A stretch of DNA of 64,000 nucleotides, taken from NCBI GenBank assembly GCA_948567375.1, contig OX419756.1, positions 70,818,333 to 70,882,332 on the forward strand, written 5' to 3'. Position 1 is the first letter of the stretch. Every line of letters begins with the position of its first letter. The DNA comes from Lunularia cruciata. Its lineage: Eukaryota > Streptophyta > Marchantiopsida > Lunulariales > Lunulariaceae. Position numbers and translations under genes: made by a program. Shown one piece after another: positions 36,209 through 48,096 of this stretch. The notes under the pieces are model-generated. The model had not been told where the DNA came from and did no database searches. It saw only the letters and a program-made list of their open reading frames with translations.

Positions 36209-39200
36209 CTACCTGCTTAGGGCGCAAGTTAACTAGTTAGGAAGCTTCCCAAGAAGCTTCTTAGATGCTTCTAGAATATTCTAGGCTATTTTGTCTTATT
36301 ATCTACTTCATAAGCTCAACTAACTTCGTCGCTAAACTCCATATTGTTACAATGCCCAAGGTTTAAGAAATTTGGCCATTGTGCCTTTGATTGCCTTAAG
36401 AGCAAAAAGGTTGCCAACTTGTTCAAATTGCACAAGTCCAAATAATTCAACATGTAAGGAGAATGATAGTCACCTAAACTAGCAAGGTTATGTATTTATT
36501 ACCCGTGCCTTTTGTTCAACTAAATTACCTGATCAAGATGAAACAACCAACTTGTGATGGTTTGTGGACATAGGAGGTACTTAACACCTTGCATTTTCAT
36601 GTTAGGATTTCTTGGATTATCAACTCTTGGGGGAATCCTTTCACAATGCAAAAAAACTATGTATATCTAGGAGATTACACATTGCTTCCCATTGTGGAAA
36701 AAGGGACTTTGCAAATAAGACTACAAAAAAATTAGATCTAAATACTATCAAAAGACCTTCATGTCCCCTCATACAAAAATCTGTTCAACATTAGTTGATT
36801 TGACAAACTTAGAGGCAATATACTCATTCAAGATCAAACCTATAGACTAGTAAACAAAGATAATATTGTTATAGCTAATGTTATAGCTAAATACCTAATA
36901 AATTTTTTTATATATACTTGGTTAATCCTACAAGCTCAAGATTCCCAAGCATGGTCATACACTCACCAATGATAGCCATATGAGCAACACATGCTAGCAT
37001 AATGTAACAATACCTGATAGTAAGCATGGCATCCCATGCAATGACATCCACTTATAAACACTCTCATTGTGATGCCACTCACTAGCCTTATACATACTAT
37101 CTCCGACACAATTGAAAATTGCATAAAACCTTGTAAGATAGATTCAACATTGTCCTAAGCCCCAATGACAATCACTGTGGATCATTACAAGGCCACAAAT
37201 GCAATTGATCAGCCAACAAACCAAAACATAGAATTATCATACAATCATGCAACTCTAACTTTTCAATCAAACAAGCAAATTGGAGCAAGAGCAATCATAA
37301 AACCTCCCCAAATTGACAAAAAACTATCTTCATTCAGATGATTGCAACAAAAATTCCTAGATTTTTGCCCTTGTAACGTTGCTCAATCCTCACTCCAATA
37401 CAGATCAACCACCAACCAAGCCATATAAGGTCTGTTGGGCATAACCTTAAACCCTTCTCTCAATGAACTCCTGTCTGATAGACAAAATGCAATGATAGAT
37501 AGTCGTGGTAACTACCATGTCCTTTGATGTGAGCCAAACCTATCATACAATTATTTCAAGGTGGAAAAGTGGAACTAGTTACTTGATTTGATTCAAACCA
37601 ATCCCAATATAGTCAGAATCAACCTCTACCTGCACGAGACCATGTTGGATCTATCATTTCCTTACATGCATACCATGGTCCATAGTTCAAATATTTATTA
37701 TTAGCGATATATTGCATTTAACACATCTAGGCAAAATGGTTCACTTGTGGCATAGACAATTAGGTCATATTGGCCTAACTGGCTCAAGGAGTTAACTCCT
37801 TGGCACAATTCATGCACTTAATATTTTCAATGTACCATTACATACTTGTTCTACTTGTTTACATGGTAATAATTGCAAACCAGATATCCATGAAAAGCCA
37901 CATTTTGTGCTACTTGTCCCCTAGAACTCATACACAACAATCTCTATGGTTGCATACCCATACCTATATTCACTAGATTTGAGTATTTCATTACATTCAT
38001 TGACAACTACTCTTGATATATAGCAATCCAACTCTTATGTAAGAAGAGTGATACAATCAAAAGTACCATATTTGAGCAAAATTCTAAATAGGATAGAAAA
38101 TCAAGACTCTTTGCCCAGATAGAGGAAGAGAGTACCTATGAAGTGACTTTGATGCATATCTTGTAGATCATGGCATTCAATGGCAGCTGACCATTTCTTA
38201 TACACCGTAGCAAAATGGAGATGCTAAGCATAAAACTTGTACATCTTATGATGTTGCATATTGCATGCTTTATGAAGCAAAATTGACCAAGCCCTATTGG
38301 GGTGAGGCAATTTATTGAGATACTTACTTGCAAAATATATGTTTGACAAAATCCATCCTTTAAGGCACTACATCATTTGAGTTAGGGTGTAATCAAAAGC
38401 CTAATCTCAAGGCCCTAAAAGTTTTTGACTACAAGGCATTTACATAGAGCCTTGCCAAACTCCAAACAAAGTTTAATGATTGGTCTAATGACTGCACTAT
38501 GCTTGGGTATGACCTTGAAATCAAATGCTATAAGCTACAAAGAATATATGATGGCTTGACCTTTGCCTCTAGAGGTCTTTGGTTTGAGGAGTTATTTCTC
38601 AATTCAATTTTACTTTCTCACACAAGTGGTCCAACTAACAAAGCACTTCAAGTGGAACCAATATTTTAACACACAATAAGTTTCCCTTCTCAATGAGCAA
38701 AAACTCCACTACACATGTCCCTCATGAGTCAAGATAACCATCATTGTCCTCCTAGATTTGCCCTTCCTCCCAAGCTGTTCTATTTTATCCCATCACTCAA
38801 GGAACTCCACAACCACTACAATCTCCCACCACACCACTAACTATACTAATTACCACCCAATATCTAGCAATTACCTCATTACTATCTCAGGTTTACAAGG
38901 CATTTCACAGCTTGATGCTCAGACCTATTTCACACACTAGTCGTAATGATTTTCCACCCCATGGATAATATTGGGATTGAGGAATCTTGTTCTCCAATAT
39001 CACCTATTGCAACTTGATATTATGACACTAAGTATGGACTCAAATTAATGTGCCATCTATGAAGCCACTCAAGGTCCCCTAGGACTTCAAGAATGTCACC
39101 TTTTTCTAAGAAATTGATTTCCACAGTTCTTCTCTTAGAAACCATGTTTAGAAATTTTCAATTACATTTGTGTAGAGAAGTGAGTTTTGTCCTTCTTCCA

Positions 39201-40581
39201 TGCCTCAAGATGAATGGGAAGAGGAAGAGGACAATCTTGTAGAGTTCTTAGAATGAACTCCTCATCCACTACCAACACCAAGGCAATATGCTTGCCTCAT
39301 CAAAGGAGTATTGCTACCACAAACACTTGGCAAAGGATATAGTCCCTCTATCCTACTCCACAAAGAGTGAAAGAATAAGAAATTTTTTTTATATACCAAC
39401 ACTAATTTCCCTATAATTGATATTCCTTTGCAACCCCAAATGTACATCCAAGCACTCAAGTTCCTTGAAGCAGCTCATTGGCTTATTGATGATGAAATTA
39501 ACCCTCATACTGTCAATAGTATGTGAGTGTTCACCACCTTACCCGCTAAACATTGGCCTATACCATGTAAATGGTTGTTTAAGCTCAAAATGAACCTAAT
39601 GGAAGGATTGACATGTACAAATCTCTTCTTGTTACTAGCTTGCCTATGCTTGAAAGCATTAAATCCAAACTGTATGTTTGCTTTGCTATGACTGGTTTTG
39701 GTGAAGTACATCATTGCCTAAGCTACAATTCACCATATTTGTGCAAGAAGGCCAGATCAGAATTACTCAAAGTCTTTATGTGTAGCAAAAGCTTGTAGAA
39801 TTTGGTTTTTAGTCTTGTTGTGCGGTTTCCACTGGTCTCAAGAACATAATTATCAGCTCAAGATTGTCCCACCACACCTGAAGATAAAGCCAAGTGTGAA
39901 AATTATTCTTATGCTAATGTCTTGGGCTCACTTTTTTGTGCATTTGGCAGTTCATGACCTAACTTGTCCTTTATTGTAAGCATGCTTGCTCCATTTATGG
40001 AAAATCTAAGCCTTCCTCATCTTAAAGCTATTAATAACACTTTTTAATACCTTAAGGGTACCACTACATAGTATTTTAAATATCATAGATTTCACATCAC
40101 AATACCCTCTTTTGGCTACAATCATGTTGATTGGGTAGGTGAGGTTGACCAATGACAATTTACATTTGGCTATTGTTTTATTCCTTTGCAAGGAGCTATC
40201 ACATGGAGCTCCACCCAATAGAAAACCTCAGCCTTTTCATCCATCAAAGCTGAATATATTCCATTGGTGATTGCCTCTTGGAGAGCATAAAGATTGATAA
40301 TTCAGATCCTACATTTATATCTTGTGATAATCAGAGTGCCCTTACTCTGGTTGACACTACTAAGCACCACAAGCACCTTAAACATATATCAATGTGTTAT
40401 TATTGTATCAAAAAATTAGCTCAAGACAACATTGAATGTTTTTAGTATTGTCCTTTAGACATGGCAATAGATTTACTCACAAGATGGCCTTTTTGGCCAA
40501 AAATTAGCCTTGTACTTACCCATGCTAGGCTTATTAGGAGGATAACATGAAGTTAATTTGAGTTTATCACTTGAGAGGGAG

Positions 40582-40805
40582 TGTTGGAAAATAGCTTTAT
40601 TCATGCTTTCAAGTATCCAAATCAGAAACTTTACTATAACGCCTCTTCACCAAACATTTTTAGAACTAGTGCCCTTTCCCAAGGTGTAGTTCCAAGCTGC
40701 TTATGTATTACATTTGACCTTGTAAGGACTCTCATTATGCTAACCTCTACCTATGGCACATTTTGTCCAAAGCTTGAGTTCTCTCACTTTCTCTCATTTT
40801 TCACA
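40582..40805 (+). repeat. Right LTR of the Copia element
   Basis: It begins TGTTGG immediately after a polypurine tract and ends TTTTTCACA. It pairs with 24134-24355. Confidence 0.75.
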
Positions 40806-41029
40806 CTCCACTCTTCAAATCTCTTTTGTGGCAACCTTTCAAATGGGTATAATTTTATGTGAAAATTTTACTTGCATTACTTATGGTCTTTATGAGTAAT
40901 TTTTATACAATAGATATATTAGGCTTTTTAGGAGAGTGCAGTGGTTGTAGACTATACAAGTCACAAAATGAGAAATCTTTTGTTAAAAATAATGTATTTG
41001 TAGTGCTTGACACAATATATAGACCTTGT

Positions 41030-41600
41030 ACGTGATGCAGTTTTGGAAGGAGTGATTACTCACCCACTCAGGAGTATGAGCAACAAGCAACAAGCAAGGT
41101 GTAGCAACAAGCAAGGTCTTTAAGTATAAAAGGTATGCAACTTGATTACCACTTTGTTCTTCTAGCCTTGGGAATTATATGGAGCAATGGATGCAAAGTT
41201 TGACCAAAACAAATTGGCAGCGTGCAAGGGTATATCATTTTAGATCTCAAGAGTACCACTTTCACTCTCATATATTAGACTTTGGACATACATGTATCAA
41301 TTGGACATACTTTGGACAACATGTATCAATTGCTCTATAGAGAGAATTGGCTTGTGCAATTCATAAGAGTGCAATCCCACTAGGTGATACTTCTTTGGAT
41401 GCTCTAATAGTTTATAGAACATGCAATTTGCATAGCTCAGATCTCTTAAGTGTTATAAGGCATATTCCTCTTATACTCTTACAAATACTATTGGGTCTTA
41501 GCATCATTTTACTCCTTATATCTTTTCCTTGTATGGTTTAATAGGGTCTTCACATCCTTCTAGTTATCTCACGTAGTCATCATTTGCTCAACTTAATGAT
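41030..41600 (+). repeat. Dispersed repeat R1, copy 3
   Basis: This shares GGAGTGATTACTCA, GTTCTTCTAGCCTTGG, CTCTATAGAGAG and GGATGCTCTAATAGTTT with copies 1 and 2. Confidence 0.6.
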
Positions 41601-41813
41601 AAGATGGTAGAGAATACATGTCATCTATTGTTTGGCAATGATTTTATGGTAAAAATATGTTAGTATCTTTTTTGGTTAGGTTTGACCAGAAACCTTGTAT
41701 TTCAATAGACTAGACTATTGACACCAACATCTGTAATTTAAGGAGGTTTCAAAAATCCAAAAAGTTGTGTTGTAGGAGCTTTACTAGAGATCCCATAACC
41801 TATTGCAAGATGT

Positions 41814-42405
41814 TGTAATGTTCCTAGGATAGGAGAACTTCTAAGAGAAACATAAGAGAAGAAACACAAAGCTTCACACTCAATATTATGATGCCCCCAA
41901 AAGAGCACTTTGTCTTTATTACATAGCAAAGAGGATCTCCTCAAAAGAAGCTCTACTCTTGGATCAAATACATGGATTGGTGATGTGTTAGTGAGTTCCA
42001 TCCTTATATTAGTTGCCTACATGGGTGACATGTTGATTCTTGTCCTTTCTGGTTGGTCAACCAATTTTGACTAGAGAGAATATTTAGGGAATATTTTAGT
42101 AGATTGTGTGGATGAGATGCCGTTAGAAAGCTCTTGATGAGAAAAAAAGAGGGAAGGAAGGCCAATCTTTTCTTACCTTGGGAGAGAATAATTTTCTTAT
42201 TTTTGAGGTCTTATTCATCCATTTAGGCTTCTAAAATTAGCTGTGAAGTTTTCAGGTTGTTTTAGACTCTTGCATTGTTAGTAGAAGTACTCTTTTGGTG
42301 ACATCTTCATCTAATCTACTTAGTCCATCATATATAACATTTTTCCAGATGTCACCAAACCAATTTTCACCTCTAGATAATATGTCTTAACTATTGGTAG
42401 TATAG
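41814..42405 (-). repeat. Solo LTR, Gypsy-C family (old)
   Basis: Landmarks run in reverse order relative to the Gypsy-C LTR: TGTAATGTTCCTAGGA, CATGGATTGGTGATGTG, GTAGAAGTACTCTTTTGGTG, CCAATTTTCACCTCTAGAT. No internal part is attached. It is more diverged than the copy at 54024. Confidence 0.65.
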
Positions 42406-44950
42406 ATGTAGAGGAAAGGTACTTGAGTTTTATGGGGTAAACTCTTGGCGCCCCACCAAATTTTAGGGATCATGGGTCATGTCTTTTTACATGTTATGGG
42501 TATGTCATATAACTTTATGACAAAAGAAGTCAGCCAAAATTTACAATTCATAAAGGAAATAATCAAAACCATAAAAGATTAGTGTCATGTTCATAAATGA
42601 GTTAGATTTGGTTTATGTGACTCGGTAATAAATATATGGGAATGCCTAATTCTAGTAAAATTCAAATTTTAATCCTCATTGGATCAATAGGGGGTCTTCC
42701 TATTGATCCAATGAGGACATGATCAACAAAAACCATCTAAATCCCATGTCAAAAGGATATGTAAAGATTCTCCAGAGCTTCTTTCTTACTCCAAGTTTGG
42801 AATGCTTGTTCTGGTTGTGATAAGTATAGAGATATATATTGTAATTGGTGATGAGATAGTAATACAGTCTATCTTCATGGTAGGTGATTCATATATGCTT
42901 GAGGTAGAGGCAAAAGATGAGGTATATGTACAAGTAGAGGAGGTCAAGGATGAAGACTGCTATGGTATATTCAAGATGAGAGTGAGGTAGCATATATGGA
43001 ACATTTAGGAATAATTGGAAGAGAGTGTCATAGTCATAGGAAGAGTGATTATATGTACAAAACCTTATATACACACTTCTTGTAACATACAACTTCTCTT
43101 CCATTTTCTCCTCACTTGCATGGTCATTTGTTTGACAAACATTTAGAGTATTAATGGGAGATCCATAAGGATACCATAATTTCTCATTCATAATTAAATG
43201 ATTACAAACTATACTCTAAACCCTTGAATATGGATAAAAGATTGATTTTAAAGAAAATTGAAGAAAGTAAAACATTTCTAAGATCTTTAGGATTATATAT
43301 AATAGCCAATATTTGAAATGTGTGTTGACACTTTTTTTCCAAAATGTCATTCATAAAATTTTATCCAAATGCATTGTCAATAAATAAATAATAAATAAAT
43401 TTATATGTATAAATATAAATAGAAATAATATTTAATATATAATTAAATGGATATTTATATCTATTTTTCTTATGATAGTTGAAACACTATAAAGTAGATA
43501 TCTAACTTGATTAATTAGAAGTTGTATTATCAAACTTGATTTATGGTTACAAGTGTATAAATTAATGAGCATCCATAAGATTGCATTAACTTAATGCATA
43601 AAGATATGCATTATGGGTCCATAATTAAACTTAAGGTGAGAAACTTAAGGTCCATTATTTTCTAATACAATTAAATTACATTGGATTTTTAGGTATACGC
43701 TTTATATATGCAAGCTTTTAACAAGAGGAACTACTCTAAACTAAACTAATCTATTATGTTAACCCAACCTCATCATGAAGTCTTTCCTCTATATCTTGAT
43801 CCTCCTCTCCACCGTCCTAGGCAAATGCTGATATAATTATATAATATAAATGATTAGATGCTTATTCTAGTTAGATATTCATCTACTAGAATAATTTGCC
43901 AATTATTTTACCAGTTAGTCCATTCAATATCTCAACCACCCATGCGACTTTAGATATAGGATAGTATGTGAAATTATTATAACCTACATTTCCCTATGTG
44001 ATTTGGGCTATCTATGGAACCAGCCATAGATGTCATTTCTTTTCCCAATGAAAGCAAGTCCTTGGTTTTCAATAGCCGCTACCAAATGTAACTTGTGCAA
44101 GGCCTATCTAACTCCACCATTTGACCAAGCTAAACATAAAAAATGGCTTATACCACTACCTAAAGAGGTCCAATACCTAATAGTCCTATTCTTGATAGTA
44201 GTGTGATCAAGTAATATATCATGGCATGGGGTTTTTGGTACACATGAGAGTTTCCAAGAGTTCTTTACTAAGAAATGAGAGTAAATGATTAGAATGGGAG
44301 CATAAGAGTCCTCAAAGGAAGCATCAACTTGATTTCACTAAGAACTAATCTAACTATCAAAGGACTACAACCTCAATCTAACAAGTTTAAAATTTTATAT
44401 ACTTAAGACAAACAAAGGAGTTATTTCATAGAGAATAAGCATGATTAAATTTATGTATTAAGAATGCTGCTTATAGTGCTTCTGATGGTTTTAAAAACAA
44501 TTGTAGTCATGGGAAGCAAACTTCTTGGCTTCTTGTTCAACGAATGAATCTTTGCTTACATCTATCACCAGAATTGTTGGATCTAATACCTCTCATAAGG
44601 AATCTAGTAAATTTGTAACATTATCTGAATGTCCACCTCAAAGCACTATTGTAGGAATATTTGCTGGCTATTTCCCTCCAAGAATTTGTTGACTAAAATT
44701 TATCTCTCTAATAGATGTTCACAAATATGATGATTTTGTAATTGATATGCTAGATGCAAGCATGAAGTATTGAATTCTTAGCAAGATTAATAGAACTTGA
44801 TTATTGTAATACAACTGAAGCTTTTATTTTTGTTGCAAATCTAGAGTAGATGCAATAGATAGATCAAAGAAAACATCATAGTTTTAACAACATAATGCAA
44901 TACCAAGAGCTGAAATAAAATGGAATTCAATGGGCAATACACATAGAAAA
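42406..44950. other. AT-rich stretch without supported genes
   Basis: An 18-bp perfect inverted repeat (42674-42691 with 42699-42716) can form a hairpin with a 7-base loop. A 63-codon acidic frame at 42802-42990 has no recognised family. A (TAAA)n-rich tract lies at about 43380-43410. Nothing else is supported. Confidence 0.5.
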
Positions 44951-47352
44951 ACTCATTTTCAAGGGCAATTTGATAATGTGCAATAGTTAGCTTCAATAGT
45001 ATTTTGAGAAACTAGGGAATAACATTTTCTCAAGTAGGTGATGTTGCCACTAGCAAAGTGGAAAAGTGAGCACAAATAGATTGATAAGCTTTCTTGTAGG
45101 CTGCATGTCTAGGGTCTTTATAGGAACTATCTCCAACATCACTCTCATTTGGAAACCCACCTCCCGCATGTTCAAGTAGGGGGTTGATCCATATGTTGCC
45201 TTTTTCAACATACACCAATAATTGCAGAGGTTTATACAATTGGCTTCCACTTGGTCCCCATGTCACTCACTTCTCCCATACCAATAGAGCACCCTACAAG
45301 AGGGGACTCTCCTATGGAAGATGCACCACCAATTGTCCCTCCTTTTCTTCACCATCGTGCCATGGACACTCCACACCTTCCTTCCACCATAGACTCTCCT
45401 CTCACCTCTATTGCTCTGCTACCTCCACAAGACTATTTGGAGCTTCCTCTCACTCCTCTCACTCTGCCACCTCCAAATGATCAATCTCTTTTGCTTGGGC
45501 CTTTGGCATATCATTTTAATCCATTGCATCAACATCCCACACAATCTTGTCTAGATTATTTATGAGTAAGGATCAGCCTGCCCAACATAGAGAGAGATCT
45601 CAAGTTTTACATATGCAAGTGGAGGCCATCTTTGTTCCTACCTCCCATACTCCTCCCATACTCTATTAGTATCTCTATAGGCTCCCCCAAACTCATACAC
45701 TTGGTTACACTCTTTAGACCCTATCAAGTATTCTTATGAGGTTTGCTATGACCATGGATATATTGTGGGATTCTTATACCTCTCGTGGGATCCACACTCT
45801 TCCTTCTACTATGTGCTATTTTGGCTAGTGACAATGGAAGAGATGTTTCCATCTGGATATTATTGGACCTTTTTCCACAATGGGGATTATTGCTTCTAGC
45901 CCATGGAGGTGCTTCAAGCCATCAAGATACTATCTCTAGGATTCATAGGTTCTTGAGAGGAGAGTACACCATTAGGGCCCAAGCCATAGCCAAGTCGATT
46001 GCCGAGTCTCCATAGCCCCACTCCCTACCTCCAGAGCATTGTTACCTTTGTTGATCCTTGATGTTAGGTCAAGTAGGAGAGTATAGGTGGGCAGCCCAAG
46101 TGCTCTTGTCCTCCCAAAAATCACTCTACTCCTTTGAGACTTTATCATTCCTATGGACCATACATTGATCCTCCTCTAGGACCTTCCTTCCTTCCTCCAT
46201 GATTATCAACCAGATGAGGAGTTACAACTAACAAAGTCCTACTTTGCCCATGTTCTACTTCACTTTCCATGTTCCTCAACACGTAGGCTATTTGGGCTAG
46301 TTTTCAAACACCTTTGGGATTGCCTCTCCCAAGATGTTCAAGATTCAAGTTTTCCTATTCTCTTTGTATTTTATCAGTGCATTGCCTTTAGTCATGTGCC
46401 CTTTGGAGTAGCTAGTCTGTTTGGAGCCTCTCATCTTGTAGCTCTTACAAAGGAGACCTCAAGTGTGTGCTCCTATTGCCATTGGGGATGTTTTTGCATT
46501 TGGTATCTTGGATTATTTGCTTACAATTGAGGCAATCTTTTTCTTCCTTCTTGTCTCCCCATCAGTTTGCTATGGCTAATCCAAGGGGCTGTGATATGGT
46601 TATTAGAGACATTCAAGCATCCTTGGATATTTATCAAATTGGGTGGTGGTCCAAGTTGATATCTCCAATGTCTTTTTACCATCTCTCATCTAGTGTTATT
46701 TTGTGCTCTTCACTTAGCTACAAATCAGATTCCTTGCTTGACCTCCTTTGTTTGTAATTTCTAAGGTTTAGAGATACCATTATTGTATAACCTTCATACC
46801 ACTAAAGGAGAGTTCTCACAATTGATATTAGTTGAGTGCATATGACACAAGAATCCACTAGGAAGCCTTGATCTGCATAACATATTTCATGGCTTTACAA
46901 AGTGGCAAAAGCCTTTCGGTCTAGTCTATTCCCATCCATCTTGGATGACACTCATATTATGAGCCCTTTGGAAGACGTAGTTAGCATGGTAATTACTTTC
47001 ATGCTCAACTTAGAGACCTAGGGTTTATTCATCCAAACTTGTAAATACAAGGTCTAGAGCCCATGCACAATCCTCACTCCATTTGACTTCCCACAAGGAT
47101 TCCAATTACATGTAGGTGGATTGAGAGTTTTGGGTTCTCCTTTGGGTAAGAAAGGTTTCCATAGTTCATTCATATCAAACACTATAGTATAGACCATAAC
47201 CCATTCTCACCTCCTCCTCCACTTGGGGAATACCCAAGTAACCTATTCCATTCTTAGTTGGTGTTACCCTAGGGCCTCATATTTAGCATGAACATTCCCA
47301 CATATGGAGTCACTGTTGCCACATTTGTGGATATTTGATAGTACTATCCGCC
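44950..47352 (+). mobile_element. LINE-like non-LTR retroelement, 5' part (decayed)
   Basis: A reverse transcriptase palm motif LDDTHI, of the xDD type, is encoded at 46941-46958, preceded by LFPSI in the same frame (FPSILDDTHI). A downstream motif GLRVLGSPLG lies at about 47115-47147. Upstream, 45.8-46.0 kb encodes GLLLLAHGGASSHQDTISRI in one frame, probably earlier ORF sequence. Many stops and frame changes separate these pieces, so it is a dead copy. It resembles a family of LINE-type reverse transcriptases whose xDD box reads like this, but I cannot name the clade. Gypsy-C interrupts it; the 3' part continues after 53961. Confidence 0.55.
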
Positions 47353-48096
47353 TGTAATACCAAGGGTTAGCCATATGATCTAGATGTGAAATTCGGTTTG
47401 GTAACATCTAGAATAATGGTATACATGATGGTCAAAATAGATCAGATAGAAGTATCACCAAAAGAGTACTTCTACTAATAGGGCAGAAACCAAAATAGAC
47501 TTGAGAACCTTAGAACCAATAGCTAGACATATGATTTAAAGGTGAGAATTGGTTTGGTAACATCTGGAAGGATGTTACACATGATGGACAAAACAGATCA
47601 GAAAGAGGTATCACCAAAAGGGGACTTCTACTAATAGAGTAGGAACCGAAATATGCCTGAAAACTTTGAAGGCAATTTTGGAGGCCTAAACGGATGAATT
47701 AGGCCTCGAAAATGTGCAGATTCCCCCCCCCCCCCAATGCAAGAAAGGCTGGCCTTCCCTCCCCCCTGGTTTGTCTCGTTGAGAGCTTTCCAACGGTACC
47801 TTACTCATGTGATTTTGAGATTCCTACAGGAAGATTCCCTAAAAGATTCCCTCCCATCAAAGCTCGTTTGACCAACCAGATAGGACCTAGACCAGACAGG
47901 TCACCCACCCAAGTAAGTAATCCAAGGGTGGAGCTTGTTGACATGTCACCTATCTGTGTCCTTAATCCTATGGTGGAGCTTCCTTGGAGGAGATCCTCTT
48001 TGTCTATATAATAAAGAGAAGGTGCTCCCTTGGGGCATCGAATGTTTGAGTGTGCAATCTGCGTTTTCTCTCTTCTCTTGTCCTCGGAGTATTACA
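47353..48096 (+). repeat. 5' LTR of Gypsy-C
   Basis: Begins TGTAATACC, ends GGAGTATTACA. It contains a poly-C tract near 47725 and a TATA-like TCTATATAATAAAG near its 3' third. Confidence 0.9.

Larger units (their letters stand above)
30710..36351 (-). mobile_element. Gypsy-B, chromodomain Gypsy element nested in Copia
   Basis: Two 423-bp LTRs (30710-31132 and 35929-36351) differ at about 9 sites by eye (near 98% identity). With a commonly used plant rate this suggests about 1-2 million years, a rough guide only. Flanking 5-mers GTGCC (30705-30709) and ATGCC (36352-36356) fit a target duplication with one change. The primer site (TTGGTATCAGAGC on the minus strand, ending at about 35928) matches initiator Met tRNA. 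Parts from right to left: gag (about 34.76-35.66 kb), protease (about 34.6 kb), RT (about 33.35-33.97 kb, FLDD box), RNase H (about 32.7-33.06 kb), integrase (about 31.7-32.6 kb) and chromodomain (about 31.09-31.29 kb, KGYPLHDATWEP). It is broken at only about four points. Confidence 0.9.
35929..36351 (-). repeat. 5' LTR of Gypsy-B (promoter LTR)
   Basis: 423 bp and adjacent to the primer site, so this copy would hold the promoter. Read on the minus strand, heat-shock-element runs precede CTATAAATACC by about 20 bp, and roughly 105 bp of R and U5 follow. Confidence 0.9.
24134..40805 (+). mobile_element. Old Copia LTR retrotransposon, interrupted by Gypsy-A and Gypsy-B
   Basis: LTRs of about 223 bp lie at 24134-24355 and 40582-40805, differing by roughly 15% by eye, so the element is old. 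A primer-binding-site-like GTATCAGACC follows the left LTR and a purine tract (TTGAGAGGGAG) precedes the right one. Parts: gag (about 24.65-25.1, 30.47-30.71 and 36.35-36.5 kb, including a knuckle CPRFKKFGHCAFDC near 36.35 kb), protease (about 36.55 kb), GAG-pre-integrase (LWHRQLGHIG near 37.75 kb), integrase (about 37.9-38.4 kb), reverse transcriptase (about 39.5-39.8 kb) and RNase H (about 40.2-40.4 kb). It is heavily broken, at well over a dozen points. Without the two insertions it is about 5.7 kb, normal for Copia. Confidence 0.8.

Noticed and set aside
36360-40580. Host genes in the interval between Gypsy-B and the right Copia LTR
   Set aside because: Recognisable Copia parts (knuckle, pre-integrase, RT, RNase H, PPT) account for the stretch; the short frames have no independent support.
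45184-45565. Overlapping Pro/Ser/His-rich ORFs as genes
   Set aside because: Low-complexity CT-rich sequence open in two frames at once, within the decayed LINE-like element.
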